The notes under the pieces were generated by a model, which saw only the letters and a program-made list of their open reading frames with translations, was not told the origin of the DNA and searched no databases. A stretch of DNA of 10,666 nucleotides from Chthonomonas sp. UBA2391 (GTDB lineage Bacteria; Armatimonadota; Fimbriimonadia; Fimbriimonadales; Fimbriimonadaceae), in contig DDSL01000042.1 in NCBI GenBank assembly GCA_002343825.1, positions 1-10,666 of the forward strand, given 5' to 3'. Made by a program: the position numbers and the translations under genes. Below, one piece after another: positions 1 through 7,214 of this stretch (the first letter of the stretch is position 1; every line of letters begins with the position of its first letter).

Positions 1-38
1 CCCCCTAAACCCTCAACCCCAACCCCAACCCCAACCCC
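1..38 (-). repeat. Telomere-like (TTGGGG)n tract, G-quadruplex-forming
   Basis: The plus strand shows four runs of CCCC at 17-20, 23-26, 29-32 and 35-38, each separated by AA, preceded by looser C runs at 1-5 and 10-12. On the minus strand this reads as four GGGG blocks with TT loops, the textbook pattern for an intramolecular G-quadruplex. The tract starts 8 bases past the osmC stop codon, so it would be in the 3' untranslated part of that transcript. It reaches the window edge, so its full length is unknown. A role in transcript ending or stability is only inference. Confidence 0.75.
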
Positions 39-45
39 TCACTTG

Positions 46-486
46 TCAGGCGGTGGCGGTTTCGACCAGGGTGGCTTCGAGGGTGATCTCGGTGCCGGCG
101 AGGGCTTTGCTGACTGGGCAACCGGTCTTGGCGGCGGTCGCGTGCTCCAAGAAGGCGGCTTGGTCCAGTCCGGGGACTTCGCCTTGGGTATGGAGGTCGA
201 TCTTGGTGATCGCGAATCCGCCGTCGGTCTTTTCGAGATGGACCACAGCCTTGGTTTCCAGCCGGGTCGGCGTGAAGCCGGCTCCGCCGAGGATGTGCGA
301 GAACGCCATGTTGAAGCAGCCCGCGTGGGCAGCGGCGATCAGTTCTTCGGGATTGGTGTGGGTCCCGTCTTCGGCCCGGGCTCTCCAGTCGTAGGGGCCG
401 TTGAGGGCTCCGGTCGCGGTGGTGAGGGTGCCGGTGCCTTCGGTGAGGCTTCCGTTCCAAATAGCTTGTGCGGTTCGTGCTGGCAT
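46..486 (-). CDS. osmC: OsmC-type organic hydroperoxide peroxiredoxin
   Basis: The product is a 146-residue cytoplasmic thiol peroxidase of the OsmC/Ohr family, which reduces organic hydroperoxides with a pair of cysteines. The two catalytic cysteines are visible as C57 in AAAHAGCFNMA and C123 in KTGCPVSKAL, close to their places in E. coli OsmC (59 and 125). The glutamate of the NPEEL segment (47-48) and the arginines at 35/37 fit the active-site Glu and Arg of the family. The N-terminal pattern with TGTLTTATGALNGPY and the later GFTPTRLET and GFAITKIDL segments are also typical of OsmC rather than Ohr. I chose the ATG at 486 over a GTG at 501 because AGGAAAG (490-496) sits 3 bases before it and the GTG would overlap the upstream gene. 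The gene lies 8 bases after the SDR stop, so the two are almost surely cotranscribed. Length is normal for the family. Confidence 0.93.
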   Translation of the reverse strand: MPARTAQAIWNGSLTEGTGTLTTATGALNGPYDWRARAEDGTHTNPEELIAAAHAGCFNMAFSHILGGAGFTPTRLETKAVVHLEKTDGGFAITKIDLHTQGEVPGLDQAAFLEHATAAKTGCPVSKALAGTEITLEATLVETATA

Positions 487-489
487 TGT

Positions 490-496
490 CTTTCCT
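490..496 (-). promoter_or_regulatory. osmC ribosome binding site overlapping the SDR stop codon
   Basis: On the minus strand AGGAAAG is followed by ACA and then the ATG at 486. The first bases of this site are shared with the TAG stop (497-495) of the SDR gene. The overlap decides the osmC start and implies that a ribosome finishing the SDR is placed directly for re-initiation on osmC (inference). Confidence 0.6.
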
Positions 497-1220
497 ACCA
501 CGGCAGCTCTTTGCCCATATGGACAAACTTGCCGTGAAAACTTTTGTCTGTTGCGAGGGCGACTTCGACGGTGGACTTGGCTCCGTCGGGAATCTCCATT
601 GGGGCTTCTTCTCCGCCCATGTCAGTCTTGACCCATCCGGGGTGGACCATGGTCACGCTAATCGGCGAGTCCTTGAGAAGATGAGCAAGGTGAACCGTGT
701 AAGCGTTCAGCGCGGTCTTGCTGACGTCGTAGGCCGGATACAGGAAGCCATAGATCGGGCTCTTGGGGTCGGTGTGGAGCGTGAGGCTGGCGAGGATGGT
801 GCTGAGATTGATGATCTTACCGGCCGAGCTCTTTTCGATCACCGGCAACAGGGCCTCGTTGAGAGCCATCACGCTGAAGACGTTGACCTCAAAGGTCTCT
901 CGCCACTTACCCATCTCCCAATTCTGCTCGCCGGGTTTGTCGAAGTTGACGGCGGCGTTGTTCACCAAGATATCCAACTTGCCGAACCGGCTGTCGATAT
1001 CAGCTGCGACCTTGGCAAAGGTGTCGTGCCGCTTAATGTCGAGCTCGATCGGCTCGACCGGCAGACCGGCGGCGATCAGTGGGGCGGCCGCCGCCTTCCC
1101 TTTCTGGAGGTCTCGCGAGGCCAAAAGGACGTGAACGCCCTGCTCAGCGAGTTGCTTTACGGTCTCGAGTCCGATCCCGCGGTTGGCTCCTGTCACCAGG
1201 GCCACAAGTTGCGAATCCAT
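495..1220 (-). CDS. Classical short-chain dehydrogenase/reductase (carbonyl-reductase-like)
   Basis: The product is a 241-residue NAD(P)H-dependent oxidoreductase with a Rossmann fold; the substrate cannot be told. It has the cofactor motif TGANRGIG (10-17), a conserved Asp in the LDI segment (D61), NNAA (87-90), and the full catalytic tetrad N113, S140, Y164, K168 (YDVSK). R36 after the second beta strand suggests NADPH preference. PGWVKTDMGG and the overall pattern resemble carbonyl-reductase-like members. Length is normal. The ATG at 1220 is the only sensible start: an in-frame TAG lies just upstream and the cofactor motif begins 9 residues in. The Shine-Dalgarno is poor, since AGGGG abuts the ATG directly, and start and leader lie inside a strong inverted repeat (1211-1251). 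The gene follows the PEP-CTERM gene by 52 bases and precedes osmC by 8, suggesting a joint detoxification role with osmC (inference). Confidence 0.93.
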   Translation of the reverse strand: MDSQLVALVTGANRGIGLETVKQLAEQGVHVLLASRDLQKGKAAAAPLIAAGLPVEPIELDIKRHDTFAKVAADIDSRFGKLDILVNNAAVNFDKPGEQNWEMGKWRETFEVNVFSVMALNEALLPVIEKSSAGKIINLSTILASLTLHTDPKSPIYGFLYPAYDVSKTALNAYTVHLAHLLKDSPISVTMVHPGWVKTDMGGEEAPMEIPDGAKSTVEVALATDKSFHGKFVHMGKELPW

Positions 1221-1251
1221 CCCCTAGTACTACGCCGGGGGATGGACTCGC
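1211..1251 (-). promoter_or_regulatory. Inverted repeat (hairpin) covering the SDR start codon
   Basis: The arms 1211-1224 and 1238-1251 are 14 bases each and complementary at 13 positions. The single mismatch (1215/1247) becomes a U-G wobble in the minus-strand RNA, so a 14-bp stem with a 13-base loop can form. The loop side contains the palindrome TAGTACTA (1225-1232). The 3' arm contains the GGGG leader, the AUG and the next two codons of the SDR gene. It begins about 22 bases after the PEP-CTERM stop but has no T-run after it, so it does not look like a standard intrinsic terminator. The hairpin could limit SDR translation (inference). Confidence 0.65.
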
Positions 1252-1272
1252 ATTGTGCCGAGAGGAGCAAAC

Positions 1273-4200
1273 TTACGCTCTTTTTCGGCGTCGGAGGGCG
1301 GCGGCCATTCCGAGTCCGAGTCCGACCAAGGTTGCCGGCTCGGGGACGGCTTGGACGCTCATCCGGTCGTCCAGATAGCTCACGTTGAAACCGATGGTAG
1401 AGCCTTCGATTCGGATCTGGCTGAATGCGCCGTTGAACGACGTGTATCGGATCAGGTCGAACCGGTCGCCTTCGGTCGGAGTGTATCCGTTGAGAACCCT
1501 TAGGACCAAGGTGCCCGCAAAGTTCGCCGGACCGCTGATTGCGAGTTCATCGAATTGGCCCGCACCGAGTCCGCCCAGCTCCATCACCAGAGTTCCGGCG
1601 GCGGATTGCGAGTAGCTACCGAGGATGTTGACCTTACCCGGGCTCTTTCCGGGGCCGAAGGTTCCGCTGTTGTTGACCGAGCTCTCGACCGTGCCTGTTC
1701 CTCCAAAGTCACCGCCGGTGATGTTGAAGTTGTTGGCGCGAATGATGCCCGCATCCAGGAGCGTGGTTCCCGCGCTCTGGTTGTAATCGCCGGCAATGTT
1801 CAGCTCCGAGGTGGAGACGCTCATCGTTCCGCTGTTGTTGACGTCGTTTCCGCTGTTGCCGCTGGAACCATCCGTCAGGAGCATCGTCCCGCTGTTGTTG
1901 ACCCCATCGTTGAGGTCCGCGTTCGACCCATTGATCACGGAGAAGGTTCCGGAGTTGTTGATCGAGTCGTTGAACCCGGCCGAAGCGCCGTCGCGGAGGG
2001 ACATCGTCCCGCTGTTGTTCACGAGGTCCTCAAGGGCACCGGTTTCGTTTTCGGTTCCAAGATTCAGTCCAAAGTTGGAATTGGGACCCTCAAGGATGAT
2101 CGTCGCGTTGTTGTTCAGAATGCTTTCTGACGAGAACGAGAAGGAAGCTCCGTCGAGGATTCGGTGAGTTCCACCATTCAAGGTCCGAGAGGAACCGTCC
2201 CAGTTGCCTAGGCCGTCCAGCCGGAGCTGTCCGGAGCGAACGTTGAGGGTCCCTTGCGAGTTCACGGTCAACGCGCCACCATCGAAGTCGGCTCCGAGGA
2301 AGTAATCGAGTGAACCGCCATCGACGCTGACCGAGCCCGCGAAGGTGCTTCGATTGAGCAAACTCAGTCGGCCGGAGGTCACTTGGGTCGGGCCGCTGAT
2401 CTTGCCTCCACCACGAAGTTCATAGTTGCCGCCCCCAAACTCCAGGAGGGCCGAGCTGTTGATGTCGAAAAGACCCGTGGCATTTCCGCCGCCCTTCAGT
2501 CGCAGCGCGCTGTTCGGGTTGACCGTGACCTTACCGCCGAGGAAGAACTCACCCACGAAGGTTTGGTCGCCACCGATTCCGAAGTCGCCGGAATCGAGGT
2601 TCAACGAACCGAGCGTGGCCGAGGTGCCACCCAGGAAGTTGACGGTCCCACTGTTATTGCGCAGCACCGCGTCGGCAAAGTCCGCATCCTCTTCGAAGGT
2701 GAGCGATCCGCCATTGAGGACCGTCAATCCCTTGAGAACGCTTCCGGTTTCGAAGGTGTGGTTGTTGCCGTTGAGGTTCAGAACCCCGCCGCCGAGGACC
2801 TCTACCTGGCCAGAAACTCGGGATCCCGCGGTGAAGTTCGCGATACTATCCGTGATCCGTAGCAAGCCACCCTGGGTGTAGAACCCCTTGGCCGTGAGCT
2901 CTGCACTCGAATTGAGGATGATCGATCCGTCGTTGAGGAAGTTGCCTCGAGTCGTAAACGTGTTGCCGTTGCTGAACTTGAGCGTGCCGAAGTTGCTGAT
3001 GAGCCCGGAGAGACCTTCTTGGCGCCCGAATTCAAACTTACTGTTGGGCTGATTGAGATGGATCTCGGCTCGGTTTTCGGTGACCGCACCCGGCAACCGC
3101 AACGACGCGTTGTTTAACTCGTATCTCCCACCCGTCAAGACCCCGTCCACAAGATTGTCGAACAAAGTCGGGGCCAGCGTGGCGTTCTCTAGCGAGACAA
3201 AGCCCGTAGGAGCCACGTTGAGTCGGCCGAGGGCGTGAGTCCCACCCAGAGAGAACAGGATGGCTCCGTCTCCGACCTCGATCGAGGCCTCGCTCACGTT
3301 TCCTCCAGCGAGTCCCAATTGACCACTCGCCACGAGGGCGTTTCCATTGATCAGGCTCCCAGGACGAAGCGTGTGAATGTTGGCCGAATCGCCGCCGAAG
3401 GTGACGCGGTTACCACTGGCAAAGTCGAAAATCCCCTCGTGGGCACCACCGCCGAGGAGCTGGAGCGAGCCCCACTCGCCACCCGCATATCCGTTGTTGT
3501 TGAATCGAGTGCGGAAGATCACCGGGGCCCCGGTGTTGAGGGAGAGGGTTCCGTTGTTCTCGAAGGTGCCTGCCTTCCAATCCAACCCGCCCGAGACACC
3601 AAACTCGGCATCGCTCTCGTTGGTGAACTTGCCGGTATCGCCTCCGCCGGTGCCTCCGACGATGGAGCCGCCCTGCCAACTGAAGAAACCGAAGTTGCGG
3701 ATATCGGCTTGATCACCCAACTTGAGAGAATTGGTGCCGTTGGTCGAGTTGCCCAGCAAGTCAAGTCGGCTATCCACCTCGCCTTGGTTCCAGTTGAAGT
3801 TCCCCGAGACCTCCAGAGTGCCCTGGCCATGCAGCCTGGCATTGGTGCCATCGATCGTGAGGTCAAAAGCGCTGACGAACGCGGAGGAATCAAGCTCGAT
3901 CGAGCCGTCTTCGCCGATTCGGGCATCGCCCGAGTTGACGACGGCACCGGACTCAACCCTTAAGCTTCCGTCGGTGACCGTCAGGTCGGCATCAAAGGTC
4001 GAACCCGAGCGCAAGGTGCTCGACCCTCCGGTGAGATTCAGCCGCCCACCTTGGCTGGAGACTAACGATCCGGTGTGGTCCAAGTTCGTGACGAAGACAT
4101 CACTTCCAGTCACGTCGGCCGAGCCAGCCAGGCTCCAGTCGGTGATGCTGGAATTATCCACGAGGACGAAACCTGTGGAGCGCAATCCGGTGAGCTCGAA

Positions 4201-4779
4201 GGAGCTGATCGTTGCTCCATCCACCTGAACCTCACCCCCGACGAGTTGACCATTCACCAGGTTCACCGTTCCGGTCGCGCTGATGATGCCGGTGAGGGAG
4301 TTGGTGCCCGTGACCGTGAGGTCGGTGGTCTCGAAGGTACCGATGAGGGTGGAAACACCGAGTTCGAGGCTCGTGCTCTTGAAGACCGGACTCTGGACGT
4401 TGAGAGTCGAATTGTTGATCAAGGAGACGAGGCCATTCACCTCATTGTCGACCGGCCCACCAATGAAGAGCGTGCTGGCGTCGATCGTGAGGTTGGCATT
4501 TGAGCGCAAGCTCCGAATCGAGAAGCTGGATCCCTGGATGAAGGTGCTGGAAACAAAGCTGTTGGGGAATGGGGGGAAGTTGATGAAGACGTCATCGCCC
4601 GCAGTAGGAAGTCCACCCGACCAGTTGCTGACGAGCGACCAACTGCCGATTCCGGCGGTGCCCACCCACGAGTTAGTCGCGGCCTTGGATTGGTAGGGAG
4701 TCAGGACCCCTAGCGAGATCACGGTAGCCAAAGTGCCAAGCCAATTCAGGCGGCGACGCGAAGCGAATCTTCCTCTCAT
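1273..4779 (-). CDS. Giant PEP-CTERM beta-solenoid surface protein
   Basis: The product is a 1168-residue exported protein with a sortable C-terminus. It begins with a Sec-type signal peptide: Arg-rich n-region (RRR at 8-10), hydrophobic core (12-26), likely cleavage after SKA (31-33). The mature N-terminus has the NSWVG...GSWSLVSNWSGG pattern common in autotransporter-like and PEP-CTERM proteins that start a right-handed beta-helix. The body is rich in Gly, Ser, Asn and Thr, has no cysteine that I can see, and is built of short GxLxL/NNSGT-type strands, including exact 20-residue units at 920-979. It ends in VPEPATLVGLGLGMAAALRRRKRA-type architecture: PEP at 1146-1148, a hydrophobic segment, then a basic tail, the exosortase recognition signal. 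I chose ATG 4779 over 4830 because AGGAG (4788-4792) lies 8 bases upstream, the signal peptide then starts correctly, and 4830 lies upstream of the likely transcription start. Probable role is cell-surface or extracellular matrix; no enzyme domain is seen. The exosortase is not in this window. Confidence 0.92.
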   Translation of the reverse strand: MRGRFASRRRLNWLGTLATVISLGVLTPYQSKAATNSWVGTAGIGSWSLVSNWSGGLPTAGDDVFINFPPFPNSFVSSTFIQGSSFSIRSLRSNANLTIDASTLFIGGPVDNEVNGLVSLINNSTLNVQSPVFKSTSLELGVSTLIGTFETTDLTVTGTNSLTGIISATGTVNLVNGQLVGGEVQVDGATISSFELTGLRSTGFVLVDNSSITDWSLAGSADVTGSDVFVTNLDHTGSLVSSQGGRLNLTGGSSTLRSGSTFDADLTVTDGSLRVESGAVVNSGDARIGEDGSIELDSSAFVSAFDLTIDGTNARLHGQGTLEVSGNFNWNQGEVDSRLDLLGNSTNGTNSLKLGDQADIRNFGFFSWQGGSIVGGTGGGDTGKFTNESDAEFGVSGGLDWKAGTFENNGTLSLNTGAPVIFRTRFNNNGYAGGEWGSLQLLGGGAHEGIFDFASGNRVTFGGDSANIHTLRPGSLINGNALVASGQLGLAGGNVSEASIEVGDGAILFSLGGTHALGRLNVAPTGFVSLENATLAPTLFDNLVDGVLTGGRYELNNASLRLPGAVTENRAEIHLNQPNSKFEFGRQEGLSGLISNFGTLKFSNGNTFTTRGNFLNDGSIILNSSAELTAKGFYTQGGLLRITDSIANFTAGSRVSGQVEVLGGGVLNLNGNNHTFETGSVLKGLTVLNGGSLTFEEDADFADAVLRNNSGTVNFLGGTSATLGSLNLDSGDFGIGGDQTFVGEFFLGGKVTVNPNSALRLKGGGNATGLFDINSSALLEFGGGNYELRGGGKISGPTQVTSGRLSLLNRSTFAGSVSVDGGSLDYFLGADFDGGALTVNSQGTLNVRSGQLRLDGLGNWDGSSRTLNGGTHRILDGASFSFSSESILNNNATIILEGPNSNFGLNLGTENETGALEDLVNNSGTMSLRDGASAGFNDSINNSGTFSVINGSNADLNDGVNNSGTMLLTDGSSGNSGNDVNNSGTMSVSTSELNIAGDYNQSAGTTLLDAGIIRANNFNITGGDFGGTGTVESSVNNSGTFGPGKSPGKVNILGSYSQSAAGTLVMELGGLGAGQFDELAISGPANFAGTLVLRVLNGYTPTEGDRFDLIRYTSFNGAFSQIRIEGSTIGFNVSYLDDRMSVQAVPEPATLVGLGLGMAAALRRRKRA
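1783..2022 (-). repeat. Tandem 60-bp / 20-residue NNSGT repeats inside the PEP-CTERM gene
   Basis: Units starting at 2022, 1962, 1902 and 1842 (minus strand) are exactly 60 bases apart and each opens with (V/I)NNSGT(M/F), encoded by nearly identical DNA around GCTGTTGTTG on the plus strand. The first three units (2022-1843) keep the full 20-residue length with a following DG or NGS; the fourth diverges after its first half. A further VNNSGTF lies near 1690-1670 out of register. This is the look of beta-helix turns duplicated in tandem. Confidence 0.8.
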
Positions 4780-4832
4780 TTCTGCAACTCCTCTCAGGGT
4801 GTCCAGCCAAATAACTGAACGAAACATCAAAG

Positions 4833-4838
4833 AGTATA
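4833..4838 (-). promoter_or_regulatory. Probable -10 element for the PEP-CTERM gene
   Basis: The minus strand of the 91-bp gap between DUF58 and the PEP-CTERM gene reads TATACT here, a 5-of-6 match to the sigma-70 -10 box, in the most A+T-rich part of the gap. Transcription would start near 4826, giving a leader of about 47 bases before ATG 4779. No good -35 hexamer is visible at 16-18 bases, so the promoter is weak, activator-dependent, or mispredicted. Confidence 0.35.
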
Positions 4839-4870
4839 CAAGCAGATCCTCCGAAACTGGACCTAAGTTC

Positions 4871-6193
4871 TTACAGGGCTGCAGTCTCTTTTACAACCAA
4901 ATAGGCAGAAACTAGTGATTGTGCTAGGTCCTGAGGGTCGCTGTCGATGTTCTGGACCCCGCTGAGGGTCAGGGCCGTGGAGGCACGCTTGCGCTCGGTT
5001 TGGTACCAAAGCGCGGCGGATTTCCTGTAAAGGTCCTTCGCATTGTTGACGGCAATCCCTTCCATAGCCCGGATCTTGGGATCCCGCACCCGGGTGACCA
5101 TCACCAAATGCTGGCGGCGGAGAGCGGATATGCCCCGGGCGACGGCTTGGGCTTGGTCTGTGTCTTCGGCATCCGTAAAGAGCACCATCAGCGACCTCCG
5201 CTTCCAGCGGCTGGCTAGATAGGAGAAAGCCTCGGCGTGATTGCTTTCCACAGGCTCGGCCACGAGGTCATGGATCGCGTCTAGGATCGCCCCCGATTGA
5301 GCCCGACCTTTGCGAGGCGGTACGAACCGGTGGACGCGGTCACTATAAACCAAGAGCCCCACCAGATCGCCCTCGGTCGCCGCGGCATGAAGCAGCATCA
5401 GGCAGGCATCCAGAGCGAGGTCCAGCTTGCTCACCCCATCCACTTCGGTGAGCATCTGACGGCCGATGTCGAGGGCCACGATTACCGGCTGGTTGCGTTC
5501 GGTCTCGAAGTCACGGACGACCAGACGGTTCTTTCTCGCCGTGCTCTTCCAGTCAATCCGCCGGAAATCGTCATCACGGTAGTCCCGTAGCGACTCGAAC
5601 TCGGTACCTTGGCCTTTGATCCGGGCCTTACGGATCCCCATCTGAGCCAGCTTGCCCCTTTGCTTGAGCAAATCGAACTCGCGCAGGGCCAAGACGTTGG
5701 GATAGACCCGGACTTCCTGTTCACCAGGAATCGTCTGTTGCACCTCGGCGAGCCCGAGCGGCGCAACCACTCGAAGCTGGGGATCGGAAAATTGTTCCAG
5801 ACCGCGGAGCCGGGGAACGACGTGGTAGTCAAAAGTTTGTGACCGATCGGATCCGATCGCGACCTCGAACTGAGGTTCGTCGCCCTCAAAAACTTCGGGA
5901 CGACCATCGACCAGGCGACCCACAAGCGGACGTCCACTCTCATTCGTGAGAGTAATCGAGATTCGGTTGGGTACTCGAACGCTCAAGACTTGGTCAAAAC
6001 GCCGCGCCAGAACGACTTTCGTGCTCCGCCGGGCCAGCCAGGCGGTCGCCAAAAGAGCCGCGACGAGGCCGATATTGTAGGGGATGAGGATGCTCTCGGC
6101 GCCGGGCACCACCGCGCCAACGAGGGCCAGGGGTACCCCTAACCCAACCAGAACCCAAAAGCGCTTGGTCGGAATCACCATCGGCAGGTACAT
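4871..6193 (-). CDS. DUF58 family membrane protein
   Basis: The product has 440 residues, normal for DUF58 proteins, which usually work with MoxR-type AAA+ ATPases; their exact function is not settled. Two membrane helices lie at about 12-30 and 37-54, followed by a beta-rich domain. The hallmark DUF58 block is clear at 195-230: GTEFESLRDY, then DDFRRIDWKSTARKNRLVVRDFE. The C-terminal half looks like a von Willebrand A fold, with D242 in ALDIGRQML at the place of a MIDAS site, but the site is degenerate (DIGRQ in place of DxSxS). Start choice is between ATG 6193 (GAGGGAGA just upstream) and ATG 6181; I keep 6193. No MoxR gene lies next to it here, which is unusual for the family, but an RDD gene is divergent from it and the PEP-CTERM gene follows 91 bases downstream. 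It may be read through into the latter. Confidence 0.92.
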   Translation of the reverse strand: MYLPMVIPTKRFWVLVGLGVPLALVGAVVPGAESILIPYNIGLVAALLATAWLARRSTKVVLARRFDQVLSVRVPNRISITLTNESGRPLVGRLVDGRPEVFEGDEPQFEVAIGSDRSQTFDYHVVPRLRGLEQFSDPQLRVVAPLGLAEVQQTIPGEQEVRVYPNVLALREFDLLKQRGKLAQMGIRKARIKGQGTEFESLRDYRDDDFRRIDWKSTARKNRLVVRDFETERNQPVIVALDIGRQMLTEVDGVSKLDLALDACLMLLHAAATEGDLVGLLVYSDRVHRFVPPRKGRAQSGAILDAIHDLVAEPVESNHAEAFSYLASRWKRRSLMVLFTDAEDTDQAQAVARGISALRRQHLVMVTRVRDPKIRAMEGIAVNNAKDLYRKSAALWYQTERKRASTALTLSGVQNIDSDPQDLAQSLVSAYLVVKETAAL

Positions 6194-6194
6194 T
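6165..6194 (+). promoter_or_regulatory. Possible promoter for the RDD gene
   Basis: TTGGTC (6165-6170) and TACATT (6189-6194) are separated by 18 bases and could serve as -35 and -10 boxes. Transcription would then start near 6201, leaving a leader of about 15 bases with AGGAAG before ATG 6217. The promoter would lie inside the first codons of DUF58 and cover its start codon. Both hexamers are only partial matches. Confidence 0.3.
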
Positions 6195-6216
6195 CTCCCT
6201 CATGCGACAGGAAGTG

Positions 6217-6954
6217 ATGGTCTTGACGCCGGAGAAGGTGGCGGTATCTTACCGAGTTGCCCGAATCGGAAGTCGAATCTCAGCCAAGCTTCTTGACTTC
6301 GTGATTTTGTTCTTCTTGCTTTGGTTGCTGAGTTCTATTCTTGGCAGGGCGGGAGCCCTCAGCCCGGACGTCAGCGGGCCGATCGCGGTGTTTGCGATCA
6401 TCGGGCTGTTCTTCTCACCGTTCCTTTATTTCATTCTGTGGGAGGCGTTTTGGGGAGGCCTTACCCCCGGAAAGCGGGCGGTGGGGATACGAGTTCGGAT
6501 GGCCGACGGAACCCCTCTGGCGGGATCGGCCGCGATCTATCGCAACATGCTCCTCTTGGCCGATTTTCTTCCGAGCTTCTTCGTCGCCGGGTTGGTCACG
6601 ATGTTCCTCAACGAGCCGTCGCAGCGGCTGGGAGATCTGGCCAGCGGAACGATGGTCGTGGCCGAAAAGATGGAGCTCACTCGTAGCGAAATCTCGCCGC
6701 ACACGGTCGGAGTTCATCCTTACGAAGAGCAAGTTGGCCCCCTAAGGGCGATGACGGCCGACGAGTACGTCGCCATCAAGCGACTCTGTGACCGGTTCCC
6801 GATGCTGCCGCGAGAGCTCCAACACCGTTACATGGTCGAGATCTGGGAGCCATTCGCCGAACGACACGCGATCCCGCAGCAAGCAGGTGTCCCCCCAATC
6901 TTGCTCATGGAGGCGGCGGTCATGAAGTACGGTCGCCAGCATGGACTCTTGTGA
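6217..6954 (+). CDS. RDD family membrane protein with soluble C-terminal tail
   Basis: The product has 245 residues from ATG 6217. RDD hallmarks are present in order: VARIGSRISAKLLD with R20 and D27, membrane helices at about 26-43, 54-74 and 109-122, the WEAFWGGLTPGKRAVGIRV block (75-93), and the closing RLGDLASGTMVV (127-138). RDD proteins are small membrane proteins, some linked to ion transport, but no substrate can be assigned. After the domain there is a soluble tail of about 100 residues (MELTRSE onward) that I do not recognise; it is helical in look and charged. An upstream ATG at 6202 has no Shine-Dalgarno, while AGGAAG lies a few bases before 6217, and family members usually begin about this far before the conserved Arg. 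The gene is divergent from DUF58, and the two families often occur near one another. Confidence 0.9.
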   Translation: MVLTPEKVAVSYRVARIGSRISAKLLDFVILFFLLWLLSSILGRAGALSPDVSGPIAVFAIIGLFFSPFLYFILWEAFWGGLTPGKRAVGIRVRMADGTPLAGSAAIYRNMLLLADFLPSFFVAGLVTMFLNEPSQRLGDLASGTMVVAEKMELTRSEISPHTVGVHPYEEQVGPLRAMTADEYVAIKRLCDRFPMLPRELQHRYMVEIWEPFAERHAIPQQAGVPPILLMEAAVMKYGRQHGLL

Positions 6955-6973
6955 AAAAGTCGGGGGAAATCTT

Positions 6974-7214
6974 GGTGGACAAAATTGATGGCCATTTTGC
7001 GGGGATAACTCCGATGGCAGACTTGTACTTTCGTGCTTTCTCCACCGAGTTTTCCACCACTCTCAAATTGAGACCAAAGCCCTGTTTTGAACCTACGCCT
7101 GAGAGGTTTGTTCCTTGCAACATGGACTTGGTAACTGAGTTTTCCACAATCTGACGGCCCATAATAAGGACAATAAATCTTCTTGATCTCTTCTCTTCTT
7201 TTTGTTTATCCACG
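6974..7214 (+). promoter_or_regulatory. Cluster of DnaA-box-like sites in the RDD-recF gap
   Basis: The 272-base gap 6955-7226 is clearly richer in A+T than its surroundings. On the plus strand it holds TTTTCCACA (7140-7148, full match to the relaxed TTWTNCACA), TTATCCACG (7206-7214) and TTTTCCACC (7050-7058), each one base off, and a weaker TTCTCCACC (7038-7046). On the minus strand lie weaker TTGTCCACC (6974-6982) and TTATCCCCG (7000-7008). GAGTTTTCCAC occurs twice, 90 bases apart (7047, 7137). An A+T-rich pyrimidine stretch follows (about 7161-7208). The last box directly abuts the recF ribosome binding site. This could be DnaA control of recF or part of an origin; no clear sigma-70 promoter stands out. 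Confidence 0.5.

Noticed and set aside
1230..1253. Seven-codon minus-strand leader frame (MRVHPPA) starting in the 5' arm of the SDR hairpin.
   Set aside because: It could couple translation to hairpin opening, but no Shine-Dalgarno precedes it and such short frames are common by chance.
468..1388. 306-codon plus-strand frame opposite SDR and the end of the PEP-CTERM gene.
   Set aside because: It runs across two well-supported minus-strand genes and has no recognisable motif.
3235..3963. Long plus-strand frame (242 codons) antisense to the PEP-CTERM gene.
   Set aside because: The PEP-CTERM reading on the minus strand has signal peptide, repeats and sorting signal; the antisense frame is open because of repetitive Ser/Gly/Asn codons and shows no domain.
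4780..4830. Upstream ATG codons at 4830 and 4827 as start for the PEP-CTERM protein.
   Set aside because: They would put 17 extra residues before a normal signal peptide, lack a ribosome site, and lie upstream of the likely transcription start.
6130..6139. Perfect 10-base palindrome GGGGTACCCC.
   Set aside because: Lies within the DUF58 coding region, is short, and has no second copy that I noticed.
6980..6999. Inverted repeat CAAAAT / ATTTTG after the RDD gene, considered as a terminator.
   Set aside because: The stem is only 6 bp, A+T-rich and lacks a following T-run.
6951..7154. A 67-codon plus-strand frame beginning with GTG inside the RDD stop.
   Set aside because: It lacks the G/C third-position bias of the surrounding genes, has no family resemblance, no good ribosome site, and lies over the DnaA-box region; treated as intergenic.
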